A stretch of 31,024 nt of DNA from Thermohalobaculum sp039178805 (GCA_039178805.1 JBCDFC010000021.1:1-31024), one strand, 5' to 3'. Shown: positions 7,571 through 15,683, numbered from the stretch's first letter. Notes: a model not told the origin generated them from the sequence alone. Translations and numbers: made by a program.

Positions 7571-8371
7571 TCAGCGAATGGCGGCGATGGGGCCTTCCGC
7601 CAGGCCGTTGATGAACTGGTGCACATGCGGCTCATCCGTCGTGTCGATCTCGCCGACCGGACCTTCCCAATGGATGACGCCTTTATGCAGCATCGCGACC
7701 CGGTCCGCGATCTTCCGCACGCTGGTCATATCGTGGGTAATCGTGACGGCGGTCGCCTGCATTTCGGTCACAAGCTCCCGGATAAGATCGTTGATGACAT
7801 CGGCCATGATCGGGTCGAGGCCGGTAGTCGGCTCGTCGAAGAAGATGATCTCCGGGTCCGTGGCGATGGCCCTGGCGAGCCCCACACGTTTCTGCATGCC
7901 GCCCGAAAGCTCCGCCGGAAACTGGTCCGCCACATCGGGCGTGAGGCCGACACGCCGAAGCTTCTCGACCGCGAGCGCCTTCGCATCCGCATTCGTCAGC
8001 CGGTCGCGCCCCTGCAGCCGTCGGAACGCAACGTTCTGCCAGACGGTCAGGCTGTCGAAAAGCGCACCGCCCTGGAACAGCATGCCGAGCCGGTCGAGCA
8101 CAGGCGCCCGGGCCGAGGGCGAGGCGCGCGTGATGTCCCGCCCGTCGACCCGGACGATGCCGCTGTCGGGGATAACGATGCCGAGCACGCATTTGAGCGT
8201 CACCGATTTGCCCGTGCCCGACCCGCCGATGATCACGAGCGAGGAGCCTGGCGCAACCGCGAGGTTCACGTCCTTCAACACGCGGTTCCCGCCGAAGGCC
8301 TTGGCCACGCCGGCAAGCTCGATCCGCGGGGTCGTCTGGGTGGTCGGCGTCATCGGGGTCGCTGTCGTCAC
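7571..8371 (-). CDS. mlaF: Mla-type lipid ABC transporter, ATP-binding protein
   Basis: The 266-residue ATPase of an MlaFE-type transporter that moves phospholipids between inner and outer membrane. Visible motifs are Walker A GGSGTGKS at 49-56, Q-loop Gln100, signature LSGGM at 155-159, Walker B IIFFDEP at 175-181 and switch His213 in ITHD. The ATP-binding signature LSGGMQKRVGLARA and EPTTGLDPI are typical of the Mla/Ttg2A branch. It starts at GTG 8371, overlapping the mlaE stop by four bases (GTGA), so the pair is translationally coupled; an ATG at 8353 is the alternative. No mlaD, mlaB or mlaC lies in the window. Confidence 0.9.
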   Translation of the reverse strand: MTTATPMTPTTQTTPRIELAGVAKAFGGNRVLKDVNLAVAPGSSLVIIGGSGTGKSVTLKCVLGIVIPDSGIVRVDGRDITRASPSARAPVLDRLGMLFQGGALFDSLTVWQNVAFRRLQGRDRLTNADAKALAVEKLRRVGLTPDVADQFPAELSGGMQKRVGLARAIATDPEIIFFDEPTTGLDPIMADVINDLIRELVTEMQATAVTITHDMTSVRKIADRVAMLHKGVIHWEGPVGEIDTTDEPHVHQFINGLAEGPIAAIR

Positions 8372-9066
8372 GAGAAGAACAAGTCCGTCATGATGAAGTT
8401 CGCGGCCAGGATCAGGATCGAGGCCTGCACGACCGCCGTGCGCGTGGCTTGGCCGACGCCCTGCGCGCCGCGGGCGGAGTTATAGCCCTGATAGCAGCCG
8501 ATGAGGGCGACGATAAAGCCGAAGACCGCGGCCTTCACCAGGCCCGAGGTCACGTCCCAAAAGGTCAGGAAGTCCCAAGTCGTCTGCAGAAAGTTCGCCG
8601 GATTGAAGCCGAGGCGATGCACACCGACGAGGAAGGCGCCGTAGATCCCGATGATATCGCCAATGAGCGCCAGCACCGGCAGCGTCAGCGCCGCCGCCAG
8701 CACGCGGGGCGCGACGAGATACTTCATCGGATTGGTCGAGAGCGTCGTCAGCGCGTCGATCTGCTCGGTCACCCGCATGGTACCGAGCTCCGCCGCGATG
8801 GACGCGGAGACCCGTCCCGCCACCATCAGCCCGCAGAGGACGGGGCCGAGCTCGCGGGTCATGCCGATGGCGACGATGGAGGGCACGACCGTCTCCGCTC
8901 CGAAGCGCGTGCCGCCGGCATAGATCTGGAGCGCCAGCGCGCCGCCGGTGAAGAGCGTCGTGAGCCCGACCACCGGCAGTGAATTGTAGCCGATGCGCAG
9001 AAGCTGCCGCCCGAACTCTGCCGGGTAGAACGGCGGCGTGACGAGATGGCGGAGCGTGCTCACCAT
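8368..9066 (-). CDS. mlaE: Mla-type lipid ABC transporter, permease
   Basis: The MlaE permease domain, partner of MlaF in the inner membrane. From ATG 9066 it has 232 residues and begins MVSTLRHLVTPPFYPAEF. Typical parts are SLPVVGLTTLFTGGALALQ, GTMRVTEQIDAL and five hydrophobic spans. The family usually has about 255-260 residues. The frame stays open upstream to a stop at 9178-9180, and the extra residues look like a genuine MlaE N-terminus (TALQSFLATIGAAVIGL, then CQGAGAITLF). That stretch holds no ATG, GTG or TTG. A CTG at 9150 with GGAG six bases before it would give 260 residues, so the true start is probably there; the listed start is the first standard codon. The gene ends overlapping the mlaF start. 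Confidence 0.88.
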   Translation of the reverse strand: MVSTLRHLVTPPFYPAEFGRQLLRIGYNSLPVVGLTTLFTGGALALQIYAGGTRFGAETVVPSIVAIGMTRELGPVLCGLMVAGRVSASIAAELGTMRVTEQIDALTTLSTNPMKYLVAPRVLAAALTLPVLALIGDIIGIYGAFLVGVHRLGFNPANFLQTTWDFLTFWDVTSGLVKAAVFGFIVALIGCYQGYNSARGAQGVGQATRTAVVQASILILAANFIMTDLFFS

Positions 9067-9202
9067 GAAAAGCGTGATGGCCCCCGCCCCCTGGCAGAGC
9101 CCGATGACGGCGGCGCCGATCGTGGCGAGGAAAGACTGAAGCGCGGTCAGGGCGGGCTCCGTTAAGCGGCAGAAGGTTCAAGCTGGACCGGGTGATACGA
9201 CA

Positions 9203-10105
9203 GTGCCGGCCATGCGGGAAGAGCGCAGCGCGTGTTGTGACCGCACGCCCTTCACGGGATTGCGGCTTGGCGCGGTGAGGCATCATGGGCAGAGTGCTGG
9301 GATGTGGCAGACGGCTCGTTCCCGATCGATGGTCGATGCGATACTCGATGCAGTACTCGATGCAGTACTCGATGGGGCGGCGCCTCTCGGCCTCGGCATG
9401 GCGCTTCTGCTCGTGCAGGGTGTCACCGCGCCCCCAGCCGGTGCGCTGGTCGTCGATGGCCGCGTGACCGGTGGAGCAGCGCTCGATCAGGGCGGGCGCT
9501 TTGTGGCGCTGGTCCCGCCCTTCGATGTGAGCCTACCACCGAACACGGTGGGTGCGAACACGGTCGAGAGCGCGGATCTGCACGCGTTCGACGAGGATCA
9601 GAATATTCTGGTGGACGAAGCCTTGGCGGTCGATATTGGCCAAAGCCCTGAAGCCGGGACGGTGGTGGCGAGCCACTATGTGTTCTTCGACCCAGGCCCC
9701 AGCACCACGCAGCACGGTTTCGTCCGCTTCGATGCACCGATCATCGGCGTGGCAACCAGGCGGGGAACACTGCGGGCCTCCGACTGGCTTGCCAATACGG
9801 GCGTGACCTATTTGAACCCCGGCGCGCGCGGTTTGGAGCGAACGGATCGGGTCTGGATCGACCCGGACGACCCGTTCCGTTTGGTCCTTAACTGGCGCGC
9901 GAGCAGCCCGGGCGATTATGTCCGTGTCTTCACCGAGGCATCGCCTGCCTTCGTGAATGACGGGCGGCGGCGGGCGGCGGCGGGCGGCGTCACTCGTTGG
10001 GCGCGTCGGCACAGCGGGATCGACCGGCGCGAAGGCACGACGCTGCGGTATGACGGTGTCGGCTACAGCCCCTCGACGATGAGGATCGTGGTGCGGGCGT
10101 TCTGA
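9203..10105 (+). CDS. Secreted-type protein related to PEP-CTERM-class proteins, sorting tail not seen
   Basis: The core (about residues 75-250) contains DGRVTGGAALDQGG, VASHYVFFDPGPSTTQHGF, GVTYLNPGARGLE and SSPGDYVRVFTEASP, a pattern I associate with exported proteins of the PEP-CTERM/VPLPA class in Proteobacteria. A hydrophobic segment, LGLGMALLLVQGVTAPPAGA, precedes it and may be a signal peptide. The start is poorly defined: 9203, 9302, 9329 and 9398 are all possible and none has a good ribosome site. A 12-base tandem repeat (9335-9370) encodes DAILDAVLDAVLDG. The C-terminus after a 10-base tandem repeat (9961-9989) is basic, unlike the core, and no sorting signal appears in any frame. 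It overlaps the convergent DUF1330 gene by 43 bases. It may be degraded at both ends. Confidence 0.55.
   Translation: MPAMREERSACCDRTPFTGLRLGAVRHHGQSAGMWQTARSRSMVDAILDAVLDAVLDGAAPLGLGMALLLVQGVTAPPAGALVVDGRVTGGAALDQGGRFVALVPPFDVSLPPNTVGANTVESADLHAFDEDQNILVDEALAVDIGQSPEAGTVVASHYVFFDPGPSTTQHGFVRFDAPIIGVATRRGTLRASDWLANTGVTYLNPGARGLERTDRVWIDPDDPFRLVLNWRASSPGDYVRVFTEASPAFVNDGRRRAAAGGVTRWARRHSGIDRREGTTLRYDGVGYSPSTMRIVVRAF
9335..9370 (+). repeat. Three tandem copies of a 12-base unit
   Basis: GATGCGATACTC followed by two copies of GATGCAGTACTC. The unit is a multiple of three, so a copy-number change keeps the frame and alters the number of DAVL units near the N-terminus of the surrounding gene. Confidence 0.85.
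9961..9989 (+). repeat. Near-perfect 10-base tandem repeat
   Basis: CGGGCGGCGG is repeated 2.9 times. The unit is not a multiple of three, so gain or loss of one copy shifts the frame of the overlying gene. The protein changes character right after it. Confidence 0.85.
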
Positions 10106-10353
10106 CGACGGATCTGCGCCACGGGCTGGTACGCTGGATCCTCGGCAAAGGCGCGTGCTGCGGTCATGTCCGGGAACTCGATCACGACGATCCGCTGGGG
10201 CGTCCAGAGATCCGTCTCGAGCACATGGAGCGCACCGCCGCGCGCGAGGTAACGCCCGCCATGCTTTTCGGCGATCGGTCGCGCTTGAGCCTTGTATCCC
10301 TCATAGGCTTCTGGGTCGACGATATGGCTGTCGACGATGACATAGGCTGGCAT
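10063..10353 (-). CDS. DUF1330 family protein
   Basis: A 96-residue protein with the ferredoxin-like dimeric alpha-beta barrel fold expected of DUF1330. It begins MPAYVIVDSHIVDPEAYEGY, then has AEKHGGRYLARGG and RIVVIEFPDMTAARAFAEDPAYQ, all hallmark positions. No enzymatic role is established for the family. The start is ATG 10353, with GGAGGAG eight bases before it; the frame is open further upstream but that stretch is not family-like. It stands alone, convergent with and overlapping the 3' end of the preceding secreted-type gene. Confidence 0.85.
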   Translation of the reverse strand: MPAYVIVDSHIVDPEAYEGYKAQARPIAEKHGGRYLARGGALHVLETDLWTPQRIVVIEFPDMTAARAFAEDPAYQPVAQIRRQNARTTILIVEGL

Positions 10354-10460
10354 GGGTCGGTCTCCTCCCAGTTTGTTCTTCTCGCGGATCGCGTTCTTTT
10401 GCGCCCACCAGCGAGCATGCATTTCAGGAGGCGTTAGACCAGGGAAAGCGATGGCTCGCT

Positions 10461-10480
10461 CCGCGCCCTCCCACGACAGG
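10461..10480 (-). repeat. 20-base dispersed repeat, arm 1
   Basis: CCGCGCCCTCCCACGACAGG. Its reverse complement occurs perfectly at 23775-23794 and with one mismatch at 10590-10609. Confidence 0.7.
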
Positions 10481-10589
10481 ATGGCCCGATTCGGCCGAAC
10501 GTTTCGCTAACGACGCTTTCGCGTATCGCGCCGGCGTTGCGTCCCATGGAGAGGCTGCGTTCGCTGCCTCTTAAGGGTTCGCGGTGTAT

Positions 10590-10609
10590 CCTGACGTGGG
10601 AGGGCGCGG
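10590..10609 (+). repeat. 20-base dispersed repeat, arm 2
   Basis: Inverted partner of 10461-10480 with a single mismatch (CCTGACG here, CCTGTCG in the others). Confidence 0.7.
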
Positions 10610-10828
10610 AGCCGTGCTACGTCGTCGAGAGGATCTCTGGATGCCATTTGTCGAGTGCTCGGGCGCATCGTGCCGTCGCCAAAGGGCATCGCCGACGCAA
10701 GTTCTGCGAGAGGACTGAGACCACGAACTTGGCTCGCCGCAGGTCACCAGCAGAGGGTCCAGGTAGCGCCTGGTGAAGAGGCTGCTCCGCTACGCTCGGC
10801 GCGCGACAACGGAACAATCTCCGTCGCC

Positions 10829-12064
10829 TCAAGCGGGTAGATATCGCCGGCGATACCGTGGGCCGAGGCTCGTCAGTATCTCGTAGCCAATGGTGCCCGC
10901 TGCTTCCGCCAAGGTGTCGAGTGGCATCGTCGGGCCGATGAGCTCTACCATCGCGCCGGCCGCAGCCTCGGGGCAATGCGTCACGTCCAAGGTGATCACG
11001 TCCATCGAGACACGGCCAGCGAAGGGGAGCAAACGTCCCGCCAGTGCTGCCTGGGCCCGACCGCCTGCCGCGCGGAGCAGACCGTCCGCATAGCCCGTCG
11101 AGATCGTCGCGATCCGGGTCGGACGCCTTGCGCGGAAGCTCGCGCCGTAGCCCACCGCCTCACCGGTCGCCACCTCACGGATCTGGACAATCGGCGCCTC
11201 GAGCCGGACGACGGGACGCGCATCGCGAAACGGCAGCCCCCCGAAAAGGCCAATGCCCGGTCGCGTGAGGTCGAAGTGGTAGGCGCCGCCCATGAGCGTC
11301 CCACCCGTCGCCGCAAGGCTCCGCGGCAGAGCGGGCCCGGCATCGGGCAGCGCCGCCGCCATGCTTGCAAAGGCCGTTCTTTGACCCGCGTTCATATCGT
11401 GGCCCGGCGTGTCGGCGCAGGCGAGATGGCTCATCACGAGGCCGACGGGTTCGGGCAGGGGGCCGAGGGCTGCGATCTCGGGCGCCTCCATGCCAAGCCG
11501 GTTCATGCCCGTATCGAGCTGGATCGCCGCAGCGCCACCTGGACCGCGCCGGAACCAAGCCTCGCCCTGTTCGAGACTGTTCAGCACGGGGCGCAGCATC
11601 GCGTCCTCGAACGCCCGCCGGTCACCCTCGAAATAGCCGCCGAGAATGTAGATCGTAGCGTCGCCTGCACCCGCCTGGTCGAGAACCCGGCGAAGGGCGA
11701 CGCCCTCTCGCGGAAGCGCCACAAAGAACGTGCGCGCGCCTGCAGCGGCGAGGGCAGGCGCGATTTCAGCCGCTCCGAGACCGTAGGCATCCGCCTTGAG
11801 GACAGCGGCCGTCTCGACTTCGGGTGCCGATCGGGCGTCGAGCGCGCGCCAATTGGCGACGATCGCGGCGAGGTCGATGGTCAGCCGCGCCTCGAGGCTC
11901 GGGCCGTCGGGTTCGGGCTCAACCTCTGGCTCGGGCGAAGCTTGGGGCTCGGCCTCCTCCTTGCCGAAATCCAGCCTGGTGACGTTGTCCTCCGGCTCTG
12001 CCGGGAGCGCCTCACTGCCCTCGGCGGGCTCGCGACCGCCTTCGCGACCGCCTGGCGCGCTCAT
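10829..12064 (-). CDS. alr: Alanine racemase
   Basis: Converts L-alanine to D-alanine for peptidoglycan, using PLP, in the cytosol. Catalytic Lys90 lies in AVLKADAYGLG and the second catalytic residue Tyr306 in VGYGASFRA. Other family blocks are LDTGMNRLGM, MSHLACAD and RVSMDVITLDVT. Of 411 residues, the first 57 are an acidic, Pro- and Glu-rich extension (EPEVEPEPDGPS) ahead of the normal start of the fold (LEARLTIDLAAI). The ATG overlaps the dnaB stop by one base, so it is translationally coupled to dnaB, and this fixes the extension as part of the coding frame unless an internal start is used. Confidence 0.93.
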   Translation of the reverse strand: MSAPGGREGGREPAEGSEALPAEPEDNVTRLDFGKEEAEPQASPEPEVEPEPDGPSLEARLTIDLAAIVANWRALDARSAPEVETAAVLKADAYGLGAAEIAPALAAAGARTFFVALPREGVALRRVLDQAGAGDATIYILGGYFEGDRRAFEDAMLRPVLNSLEQGEAWFRRGPGGAAAIQLDTGMNRLGMEAPEIAALGPLPEPVGLVMSHLACADTPGHDMNAGQRTAFASMAAALPDAGPALPRSLAATGGTLMGGAYHFDLTRPGIGLFGGLPFRDARPVVRLEAPIVQIREVATGEAVGYGASFRARRPTRIATISTGYADGLLRAAGGRAQAALAGRLLPFAGRVSMDVITLDVTHCPEAAAGAMVELIGPTMPLDTLAEAAGTIGYEILTSLGPRYRRRYLPA

Positions 12065-13632
12065 CAGAACTCGATCTCGTCGGCGCCCGCTTGCGAGCCG
12101 CCTGCAGGCGCTTTCCCAGCGATCTGTGCGGTTGCGCCGGACCGGGTCCCCGCGGTTGGGCCGTCATAGAAGGCGCGATCGCGGCTGCCCGGTGGATCGG
12201 AGAAGAGCGTGTAGCTGTCGTGGAACATAAGCTCCGCCGTGCCGATGGGACCGTGTCGCTGCTTGCCGATGATGATCTCCGCCTTCCCGTGCAGCCGCTC
12301 CGCGGTCGACTGCCATTCCGGGAATTTGGGATCGTCCTCCGGTGGCTTCGCGCGATCATGGTAGTAGCTTTCGCGAAAGATGAACATCACCGCGTCGGCG
12401 TCCTGCTCGATCGAACCCGATTCGCGGAGATCCGCGAGCTGCGGGCGCTTATCCTCGCGATCCTCCACTTTGCGCGAGAGCTGCGAGAGGGCGAGGACGG
12501 GGATGTCGAGCTCTTTGGCGATGGCCTTCAGGCCTTGCGTGATCTCCGAGACCTCCTGCACGCGGCCATCCTGGCGGCCGGTGGCGGGGCGGACGAGCTG
12601 GAGATAGTCGACGACCAGGAAATCGAGCCCGTGCTGGCGTTTGAGCCTGCGCGCTCGGGCGGCCAGCATCGAGATCGGCAGTGCGGGCGTGTCGTCGATA
12701 TGGAGCGGCAGGGCCTCGAGATCGCGAGCGACATCGACGAAGCGGTAGAACTCGTCGCCCGAAAGCTTGCCTTCGAGGATCTTGTGGGATTGAAGCCGCG
12801 CCTCCGCTGCTAGCAGACGGTTGGCGAGCTGATCGGCGCTCATCTCGAGGGAGAAGAAGCCGACGACGCCCCCGTCCTTCGCCTCCGGATCGCGCCTTCG
12901 TGCCTTTAGCCTTTGCCGGGCGACGGCATAGGCGATGTTGAGGGCGAGGGCGGTTTTGCCCATCGACGGGCGGGCGGCGAGGATCACGAGGTCGGAGTTG
13001 CGGAACCCGCCCAGCCGGTCGTCGAGCGTGTTGAGACCGGAGGAGAGGCCCGCGAGCCCGCCGCCCCGTTTCTTTGCCGCCTCCGCCACGCGCACGGCCT
13101 GGGTCATGGCGGCGACGAAGCTCAGGAACCCGCGGCTTTCGCGCCCCGTCTCGGCCAGGAGATAGAGCGACTGCTCCGCCGCCTCGATCTGGCGCACCGG
13201 CTCGTCCTCGATCTCGAAGCTCATCGCGCGGGCTTGGATGTCATCGCCGAGGCGCACGAGCGCGCGGCGGGTATAGAGCTCGCGGATCGTGGCGGCGTAG
13301 TCGGGTGCCGCCCGAAGCGAGACGACCCCGGCGGCGAGCCCCGCGAGATAGGCGCCGCCGCCCAAGGCCTCGAGCCCCTCGTCGCCCGTAAGCTGTTGGT
13401 TGACCGTGATGGGCGAGGCGAGGGCCTTCTTCGCGATGAGCTTCCGGATCACATCATAGATGCGCTCATGCACCGGGTCGTAGAAATGCTTCGGCTCAAG
13501 GACGCCCTCGACTTGTCCGAAGGCTTCGTTCGAGACGAGGAGCGCGCCCAGAAGAGCATGCTCCGCCTCGATATTATGCGGCTGGATGCGTGGAGCACCC
13601 TCTGCCGCGGGCGCCGGTGTCCCGTCTGCCAT
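12064..13632 (-). CDS. dnaB: Replicative DNA helicase DnaB
   Basis: The hexameric 5'-3' helicase of the replication fork. The N-terminal primase-interaction domain covers about residues 15-125 (NIEAEHALLGALL, HERIYDVI). The RecA-like C-terminal domain has Walker A ARPSMGKT at 220-227, then FFSLEMSADQLANRLLA, VVDYLQLV and the SQLSRKVE/REDKRP region with ADLRESGSIEQDADAV. The length of 522 is normal and there is no intein. It is the first gene of the minus-strand run ending at purF; the 158 bases upstream, before a separate lipoprotein gene, presumably hold its promoter. Confidence 0.95.
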   Translation of the reverse strand: MADGTPAPAAEGAPRIQPHNIEAEHALLGALLVSNEAFGQVEGVLEPKHFYDPVHERIYDVIRKLIAKKALASPITVNQQLTGDEGLEALGGGAYLAGLAAGVVSLRAAPDYAATIRELYTRRALVRLGDDIQARAMSFEIEDEPVRQIEAAEQSLYLLAETGRESRGFLSFVAAMTQAVRVAEAAKKRGGGLAGLSSGLNTLDDRLGGFRNSDLVILAARPSMGKTALALNIAYAVARQRLKARRRDPEAKDGGVVGFFSLEMSADQLANRLLAAEARLQSHKILEGKLSGDEFYRFVDVARDLEALPLHIDDTPALPISMLAARARRLKRQHGLDFLVVDYLQLVRPATGRQDGRVQEVSEITQGLKAIAKELDIPVLALSQLSRKVEDREDKRPQLADLRESGSIEQDADAVMFIFRESYYHDRAKPPEDDPKFPEWQSTAERLHGKAEIIIGKQRHGPIGTAELMFHDSYTLFSDPPGSRDRAFYDGPTAGTRSGATAQIAGKAPAGGSQAGADEIEF

Positions 13633-13790
13633 GGCCTGATCCCGTCCCGCCTCTGCTCGTGTTGATTAGCGCCATGGTAACGTTTCGGCGCGTGCGGGGC
13701 GAGCGGTGAGGGGGTCGATGACAGGCTTGTCCCCGATATCCTCGGGCCTGTGGAGAATGGCGGGGATAACCCGGAGCCGTTCGTGCTGGC

Positions 13791-14333
13791 CTAGCCGGCG
13801 AGGCAGCCTTGGGGCGAGAGGGCGCTCATGAGCGCGTCCCCGGCGCCCGTGCCGGGGAAGCTCGCAGCAAGGCGGCTGTCGCCGGAGATCGCGAGCGTCG
13901 CGTTTCGCGCGAGGCTTCTGAGGAAGGGGCCGGCTGCTCCCTCCGCGCTGCCCGCCCAGGTCAGATCGCGGTTGCCGGCGGGGGAGAAGGGCACGTCGAC
14001 CGCAGCGCTTTGATTGCCGCGGGCTGTCAGCGTGAGCGTCGCGCCAGAGGGTACGGGTGTCGGGCGGTAGCGGATGACGAGCCGGCCGTCCGGGCAGGAG
14101 AAGCCGATATTGGCGTCGCCATTGGAGACGACCGCTTCGGCGACACCGCCGATGAGCCGCACACTCCAGAGACCTGTTGGCAGGCTCGCGAGCGCGCTTT
14201 CGAGGCTGGCGCGCCCATCGGCGCTGCTGCTGCCGGGCACCGGTGCGGGCGATGTCTCGGGATCAGGATCGCATGCGGCAAGGGTGAGGCAGAGGAGCGC
14301 CATGAGACCCTTCGCCATTCCCGGAAATGTCAT
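13791..14333 (-). CDS. Predicted lipoprotein, unknown function
   Basis: 180 residues with a lipoprotein signal: a short basic start, the hydrophobic run LMALLCLTLAA and a lipobox LAAC ending at Cys21. A Pro/Ser-rich linker (DPDPETSPAPVPGSSS) and a domain of about 140 residues follow (LPTGLWSVRLIGG, ANIGFSCPDGRLVIRYRP). The second half carries AAVDVPFSPAGN and a C-terminal PQGCLAG. No family is recognised. The start could also be Met6 (14318). It lies in the same direction as dnaB but 158 bases upstream of it, and is probably transcribed independently. Confidence 0.65.
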   Translation of the reverse strand: MTFPGMAKGLMALLCLTLAACDPDPETSPAPVPGSSSADGRASLESALASLPTGLWSVRLIGGVAEAVVSNGDANIGFSCPDGRLVIRYRPTPVPSGATLTLTARGNQSAAVDVPFSPAGNRDLTWAGSAEGAAGPFLRSLARNATLAISGDSRLAASFPGTGAGDALMSALSPQGCLAG

Positions 14334-14525
14334 CGCACCAATCCCCCTGCTCGCTTAGGCGGGGTAGCGGGGACAGCGGCCGGTGACAAGCAGGTGCCGC
14401 AGGGGCGGACCGCAAACGCCCTATTCACGAACACATGTTCGCAGGGTGCGCGCGAGATCGTAGAACAGCAGCGTTCGAAGGCTCGATGGGCGCCGTATAG
14501 TGGTGAGATCGAAATCATAAATCCC

Positions 14526-14598
14526 GTCATTGCCGGACTTGATCCGGCAATCCAGCGCCCCGGAGGCTGTGGATGCCCGGGTCAAGCCCGGGCATGAC
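14526..14598. repeat. Alphaproteobacterial palindromic repeat, copy 3
   Basis: GTCATTGCCGGACTTGATCC, about 30 bases, then GATGCCCGGGTCAAGCCCGG and GCATGAC. Both halves are palindromic and the two ends are complementary to each other. It lies in the 404-base non-coding stretch 14334-14737 between rplI and the lipoprotein gene, downstream of rplI. Confidence 0.8.
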
Positions 14599-14640
14599 GC
14601 TGGTGAAGGCCTTAGCGGTCTGGCCGAAGTGGCTGAGACT

Positions 14641-14711
14641 GTCATTGCCGGGCTTGACCCGGCAATCCAGCGCCCAGGGCAGTGGATGCCCGGGTCGGGC
14701 GCGGGCATGAC
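14641..14711. repeat. Alphaproteobacterial palindromic repeat, copy 4
   Basis: Tandem neighbour of copy 3, starting GTCATTGCCGGGCTTGACCC. It lies 26 bases before the rplI stop side, so it is transcribed with the rplI 3' end and may act as a message end structure. Confidence 0.8.
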
Positions 14712-14737
14712 GATGGCGGCGGCCTTAGCGGGCCGGA

Positions 14738-15412
14738 TCAGTCGCGGGGGTAGTCGCGGGGGTCGTCACCGCGGGCCTCGCGGGCTTCGGGCGAACTGTC
14801 GCCGTCGCGGGGATCGTCGCCGCGGGGCTCCTCGCCGTCCATCACGTCCATGGCGGCGCTGCCGATCTCATCGAAGAGGTTCGCGATCTCCTCTTCGGCC
14901 GCGGCCTCTTCCTCGGCCCGCAGCTCGGCGATGGACTTGCCGCTTGCCTGTAGCTCGGCCTCTTCCGGCGAGCGGGCGACATTGGCCTTCACCTCCACCG
15001 TGACCTCAGGATGCAGGGTCACGAAGATCGTGTGGAGGCCGAGCTCCTTCACCGGCTTCCCAAGCCTGACGGCCGCGCGGGGCACCGCATAGCCCTCGGC
15101 CGACGCCGCATCGGCGATGTCGCGGGGTGTCACGGAGCCGTAGAGCGCACCGCCCTCCGCCGCCTGGCGGATCACGATGAACTGTTTGCCGTCGAGTGCG
15201 GCCGCGAGCGTCTCGGCCTCGGTCTTCTTCTCGGCCGAGCGCGCCTCGATATGCGCACGCTCCGCCTCGAACCGGGCGATATTCGCCTTGGTCGCGCGCA
15301 GCGCTTTGTTCTGCGGCAGGAGGAAGTTGCGGGCGTAGCCGTCCTTGACGGTCACGACCTCGCCCATCTGGCCGAGCTTGTCGACACGCTCGAGCAGGAT
15401 CACCTGTGCCAT
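14738..15412 (-). CDS. rplI: Ribosomal protein bL9 with a long C-terminal tail
   Basis: A large-subunit protein at the base of the L1 stalk. The N-terminal rRNA-binding domain is intact (VILLERVDKLGQMGEVVTVK, then GYARNFLLPQNKA), followed by the long helix and the C-terminal domain (GGALYGSVTPRDIADA, LHPEVTVEVKANV). The family has about 150 residues in E. coli; here there are 224. The excess is a Glu/Ala-rich stretch (AEEEAAAEEEI) and an acidic tail containing GDDPRD twice. It is the last gene of rpsF-rpsR-rplI, 11 bases after rpsR. Confidence 0.94.
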   Translation of the reverse strand: MAQVILLERVDKLGQMGEVVTVKDGYARNFLLPQNKALRATKANIARFEAERAHIEARSAEKKTEAETLAAALDGKQFIVIRQAAEGGALYGSVTPRDIADAASAEGYAVPRAAVRLGKPVKELGLHTIFVTLHPEVTVEVKANVARSPEEAELQASGKSIAELRAEEEAAAEEEIANLFDEIGSAAMDVMDGEEPRGDDPRDGDSSPEAREARGDDPRDYPRD

Positions 15413-15423
15413 CCGAGCCTCCC

Positions 15424-15651
15424 TTACTGAACCGCGTAGGGCAGGAGCGCGAGGAAGCGTGCCCGCTTGATCGCGCGCGCCAGCTCACGCTGCTTCTTGG
15501 CCGAGACGGCGGTGATGCGCGAGGGCACGATCTTACCGCGCTCGGAGATGTAGCGCTGCAGGAGCTTCACGTCCTTGTAGTCGATTGCCGGCGCATTGTC
15601 GCCCGAGAAGGGGCAGGTCTTGCGGCGGCGGAAGAAGGGCTTACGGGCCAT
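15424..15651 (-). CDS. rpsR: Ribosomal protein bS18
   Basis: A small-subunit protein that pairs with bS6 on the platform. 75 residues with the family signature: a basic start (MARKPFFRRRKTCPF), IDYKDVKLLQRYISERGKI and SRITAVSAKKQRELARAIKR. The length is normal. It lies between rpsF and rplI in the standard order, 32 bases after rpsF. Confidence 0.95.
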   Translation of the reverse strand: MARKPFFRRRKTCPFSGDNAPAIDYKDVKLLQRYISERGKIVPSRITAVSAKKQRELARAIKRARFLALLPYAVQ

Positions 15652-15683
15652 TTCTCTACCTTTCTCTCAATCTCTGCCTGAGC

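Larger units (their letters stand above)
10354..10828. other. 475-base non-coding gap with a 20-base inverted repeat
   Basis: No coding frame here looks convincing. It holds an inverted repeat: 10461-10480 and 10590-10609 are reverse complements at 19 of 20 positions (core CCGCGCCCTCCCACG), with 109 bases between them. The first arm is also found perfectly, in opposite orientation, at 23775-23794. Confidence 0.6.

Noticed and set aside
10537..10776. 79-codon plus-strand frame in the gap beside alr
   Set aside because: No ribosome site and no recognisable product; it runs through the inverted repeat.
12913..13665. 250-codon plus-strand frame over dnaB
   Set aside because: Antisense shadow of dnaB; composition is explained by the opposite-strand codons.
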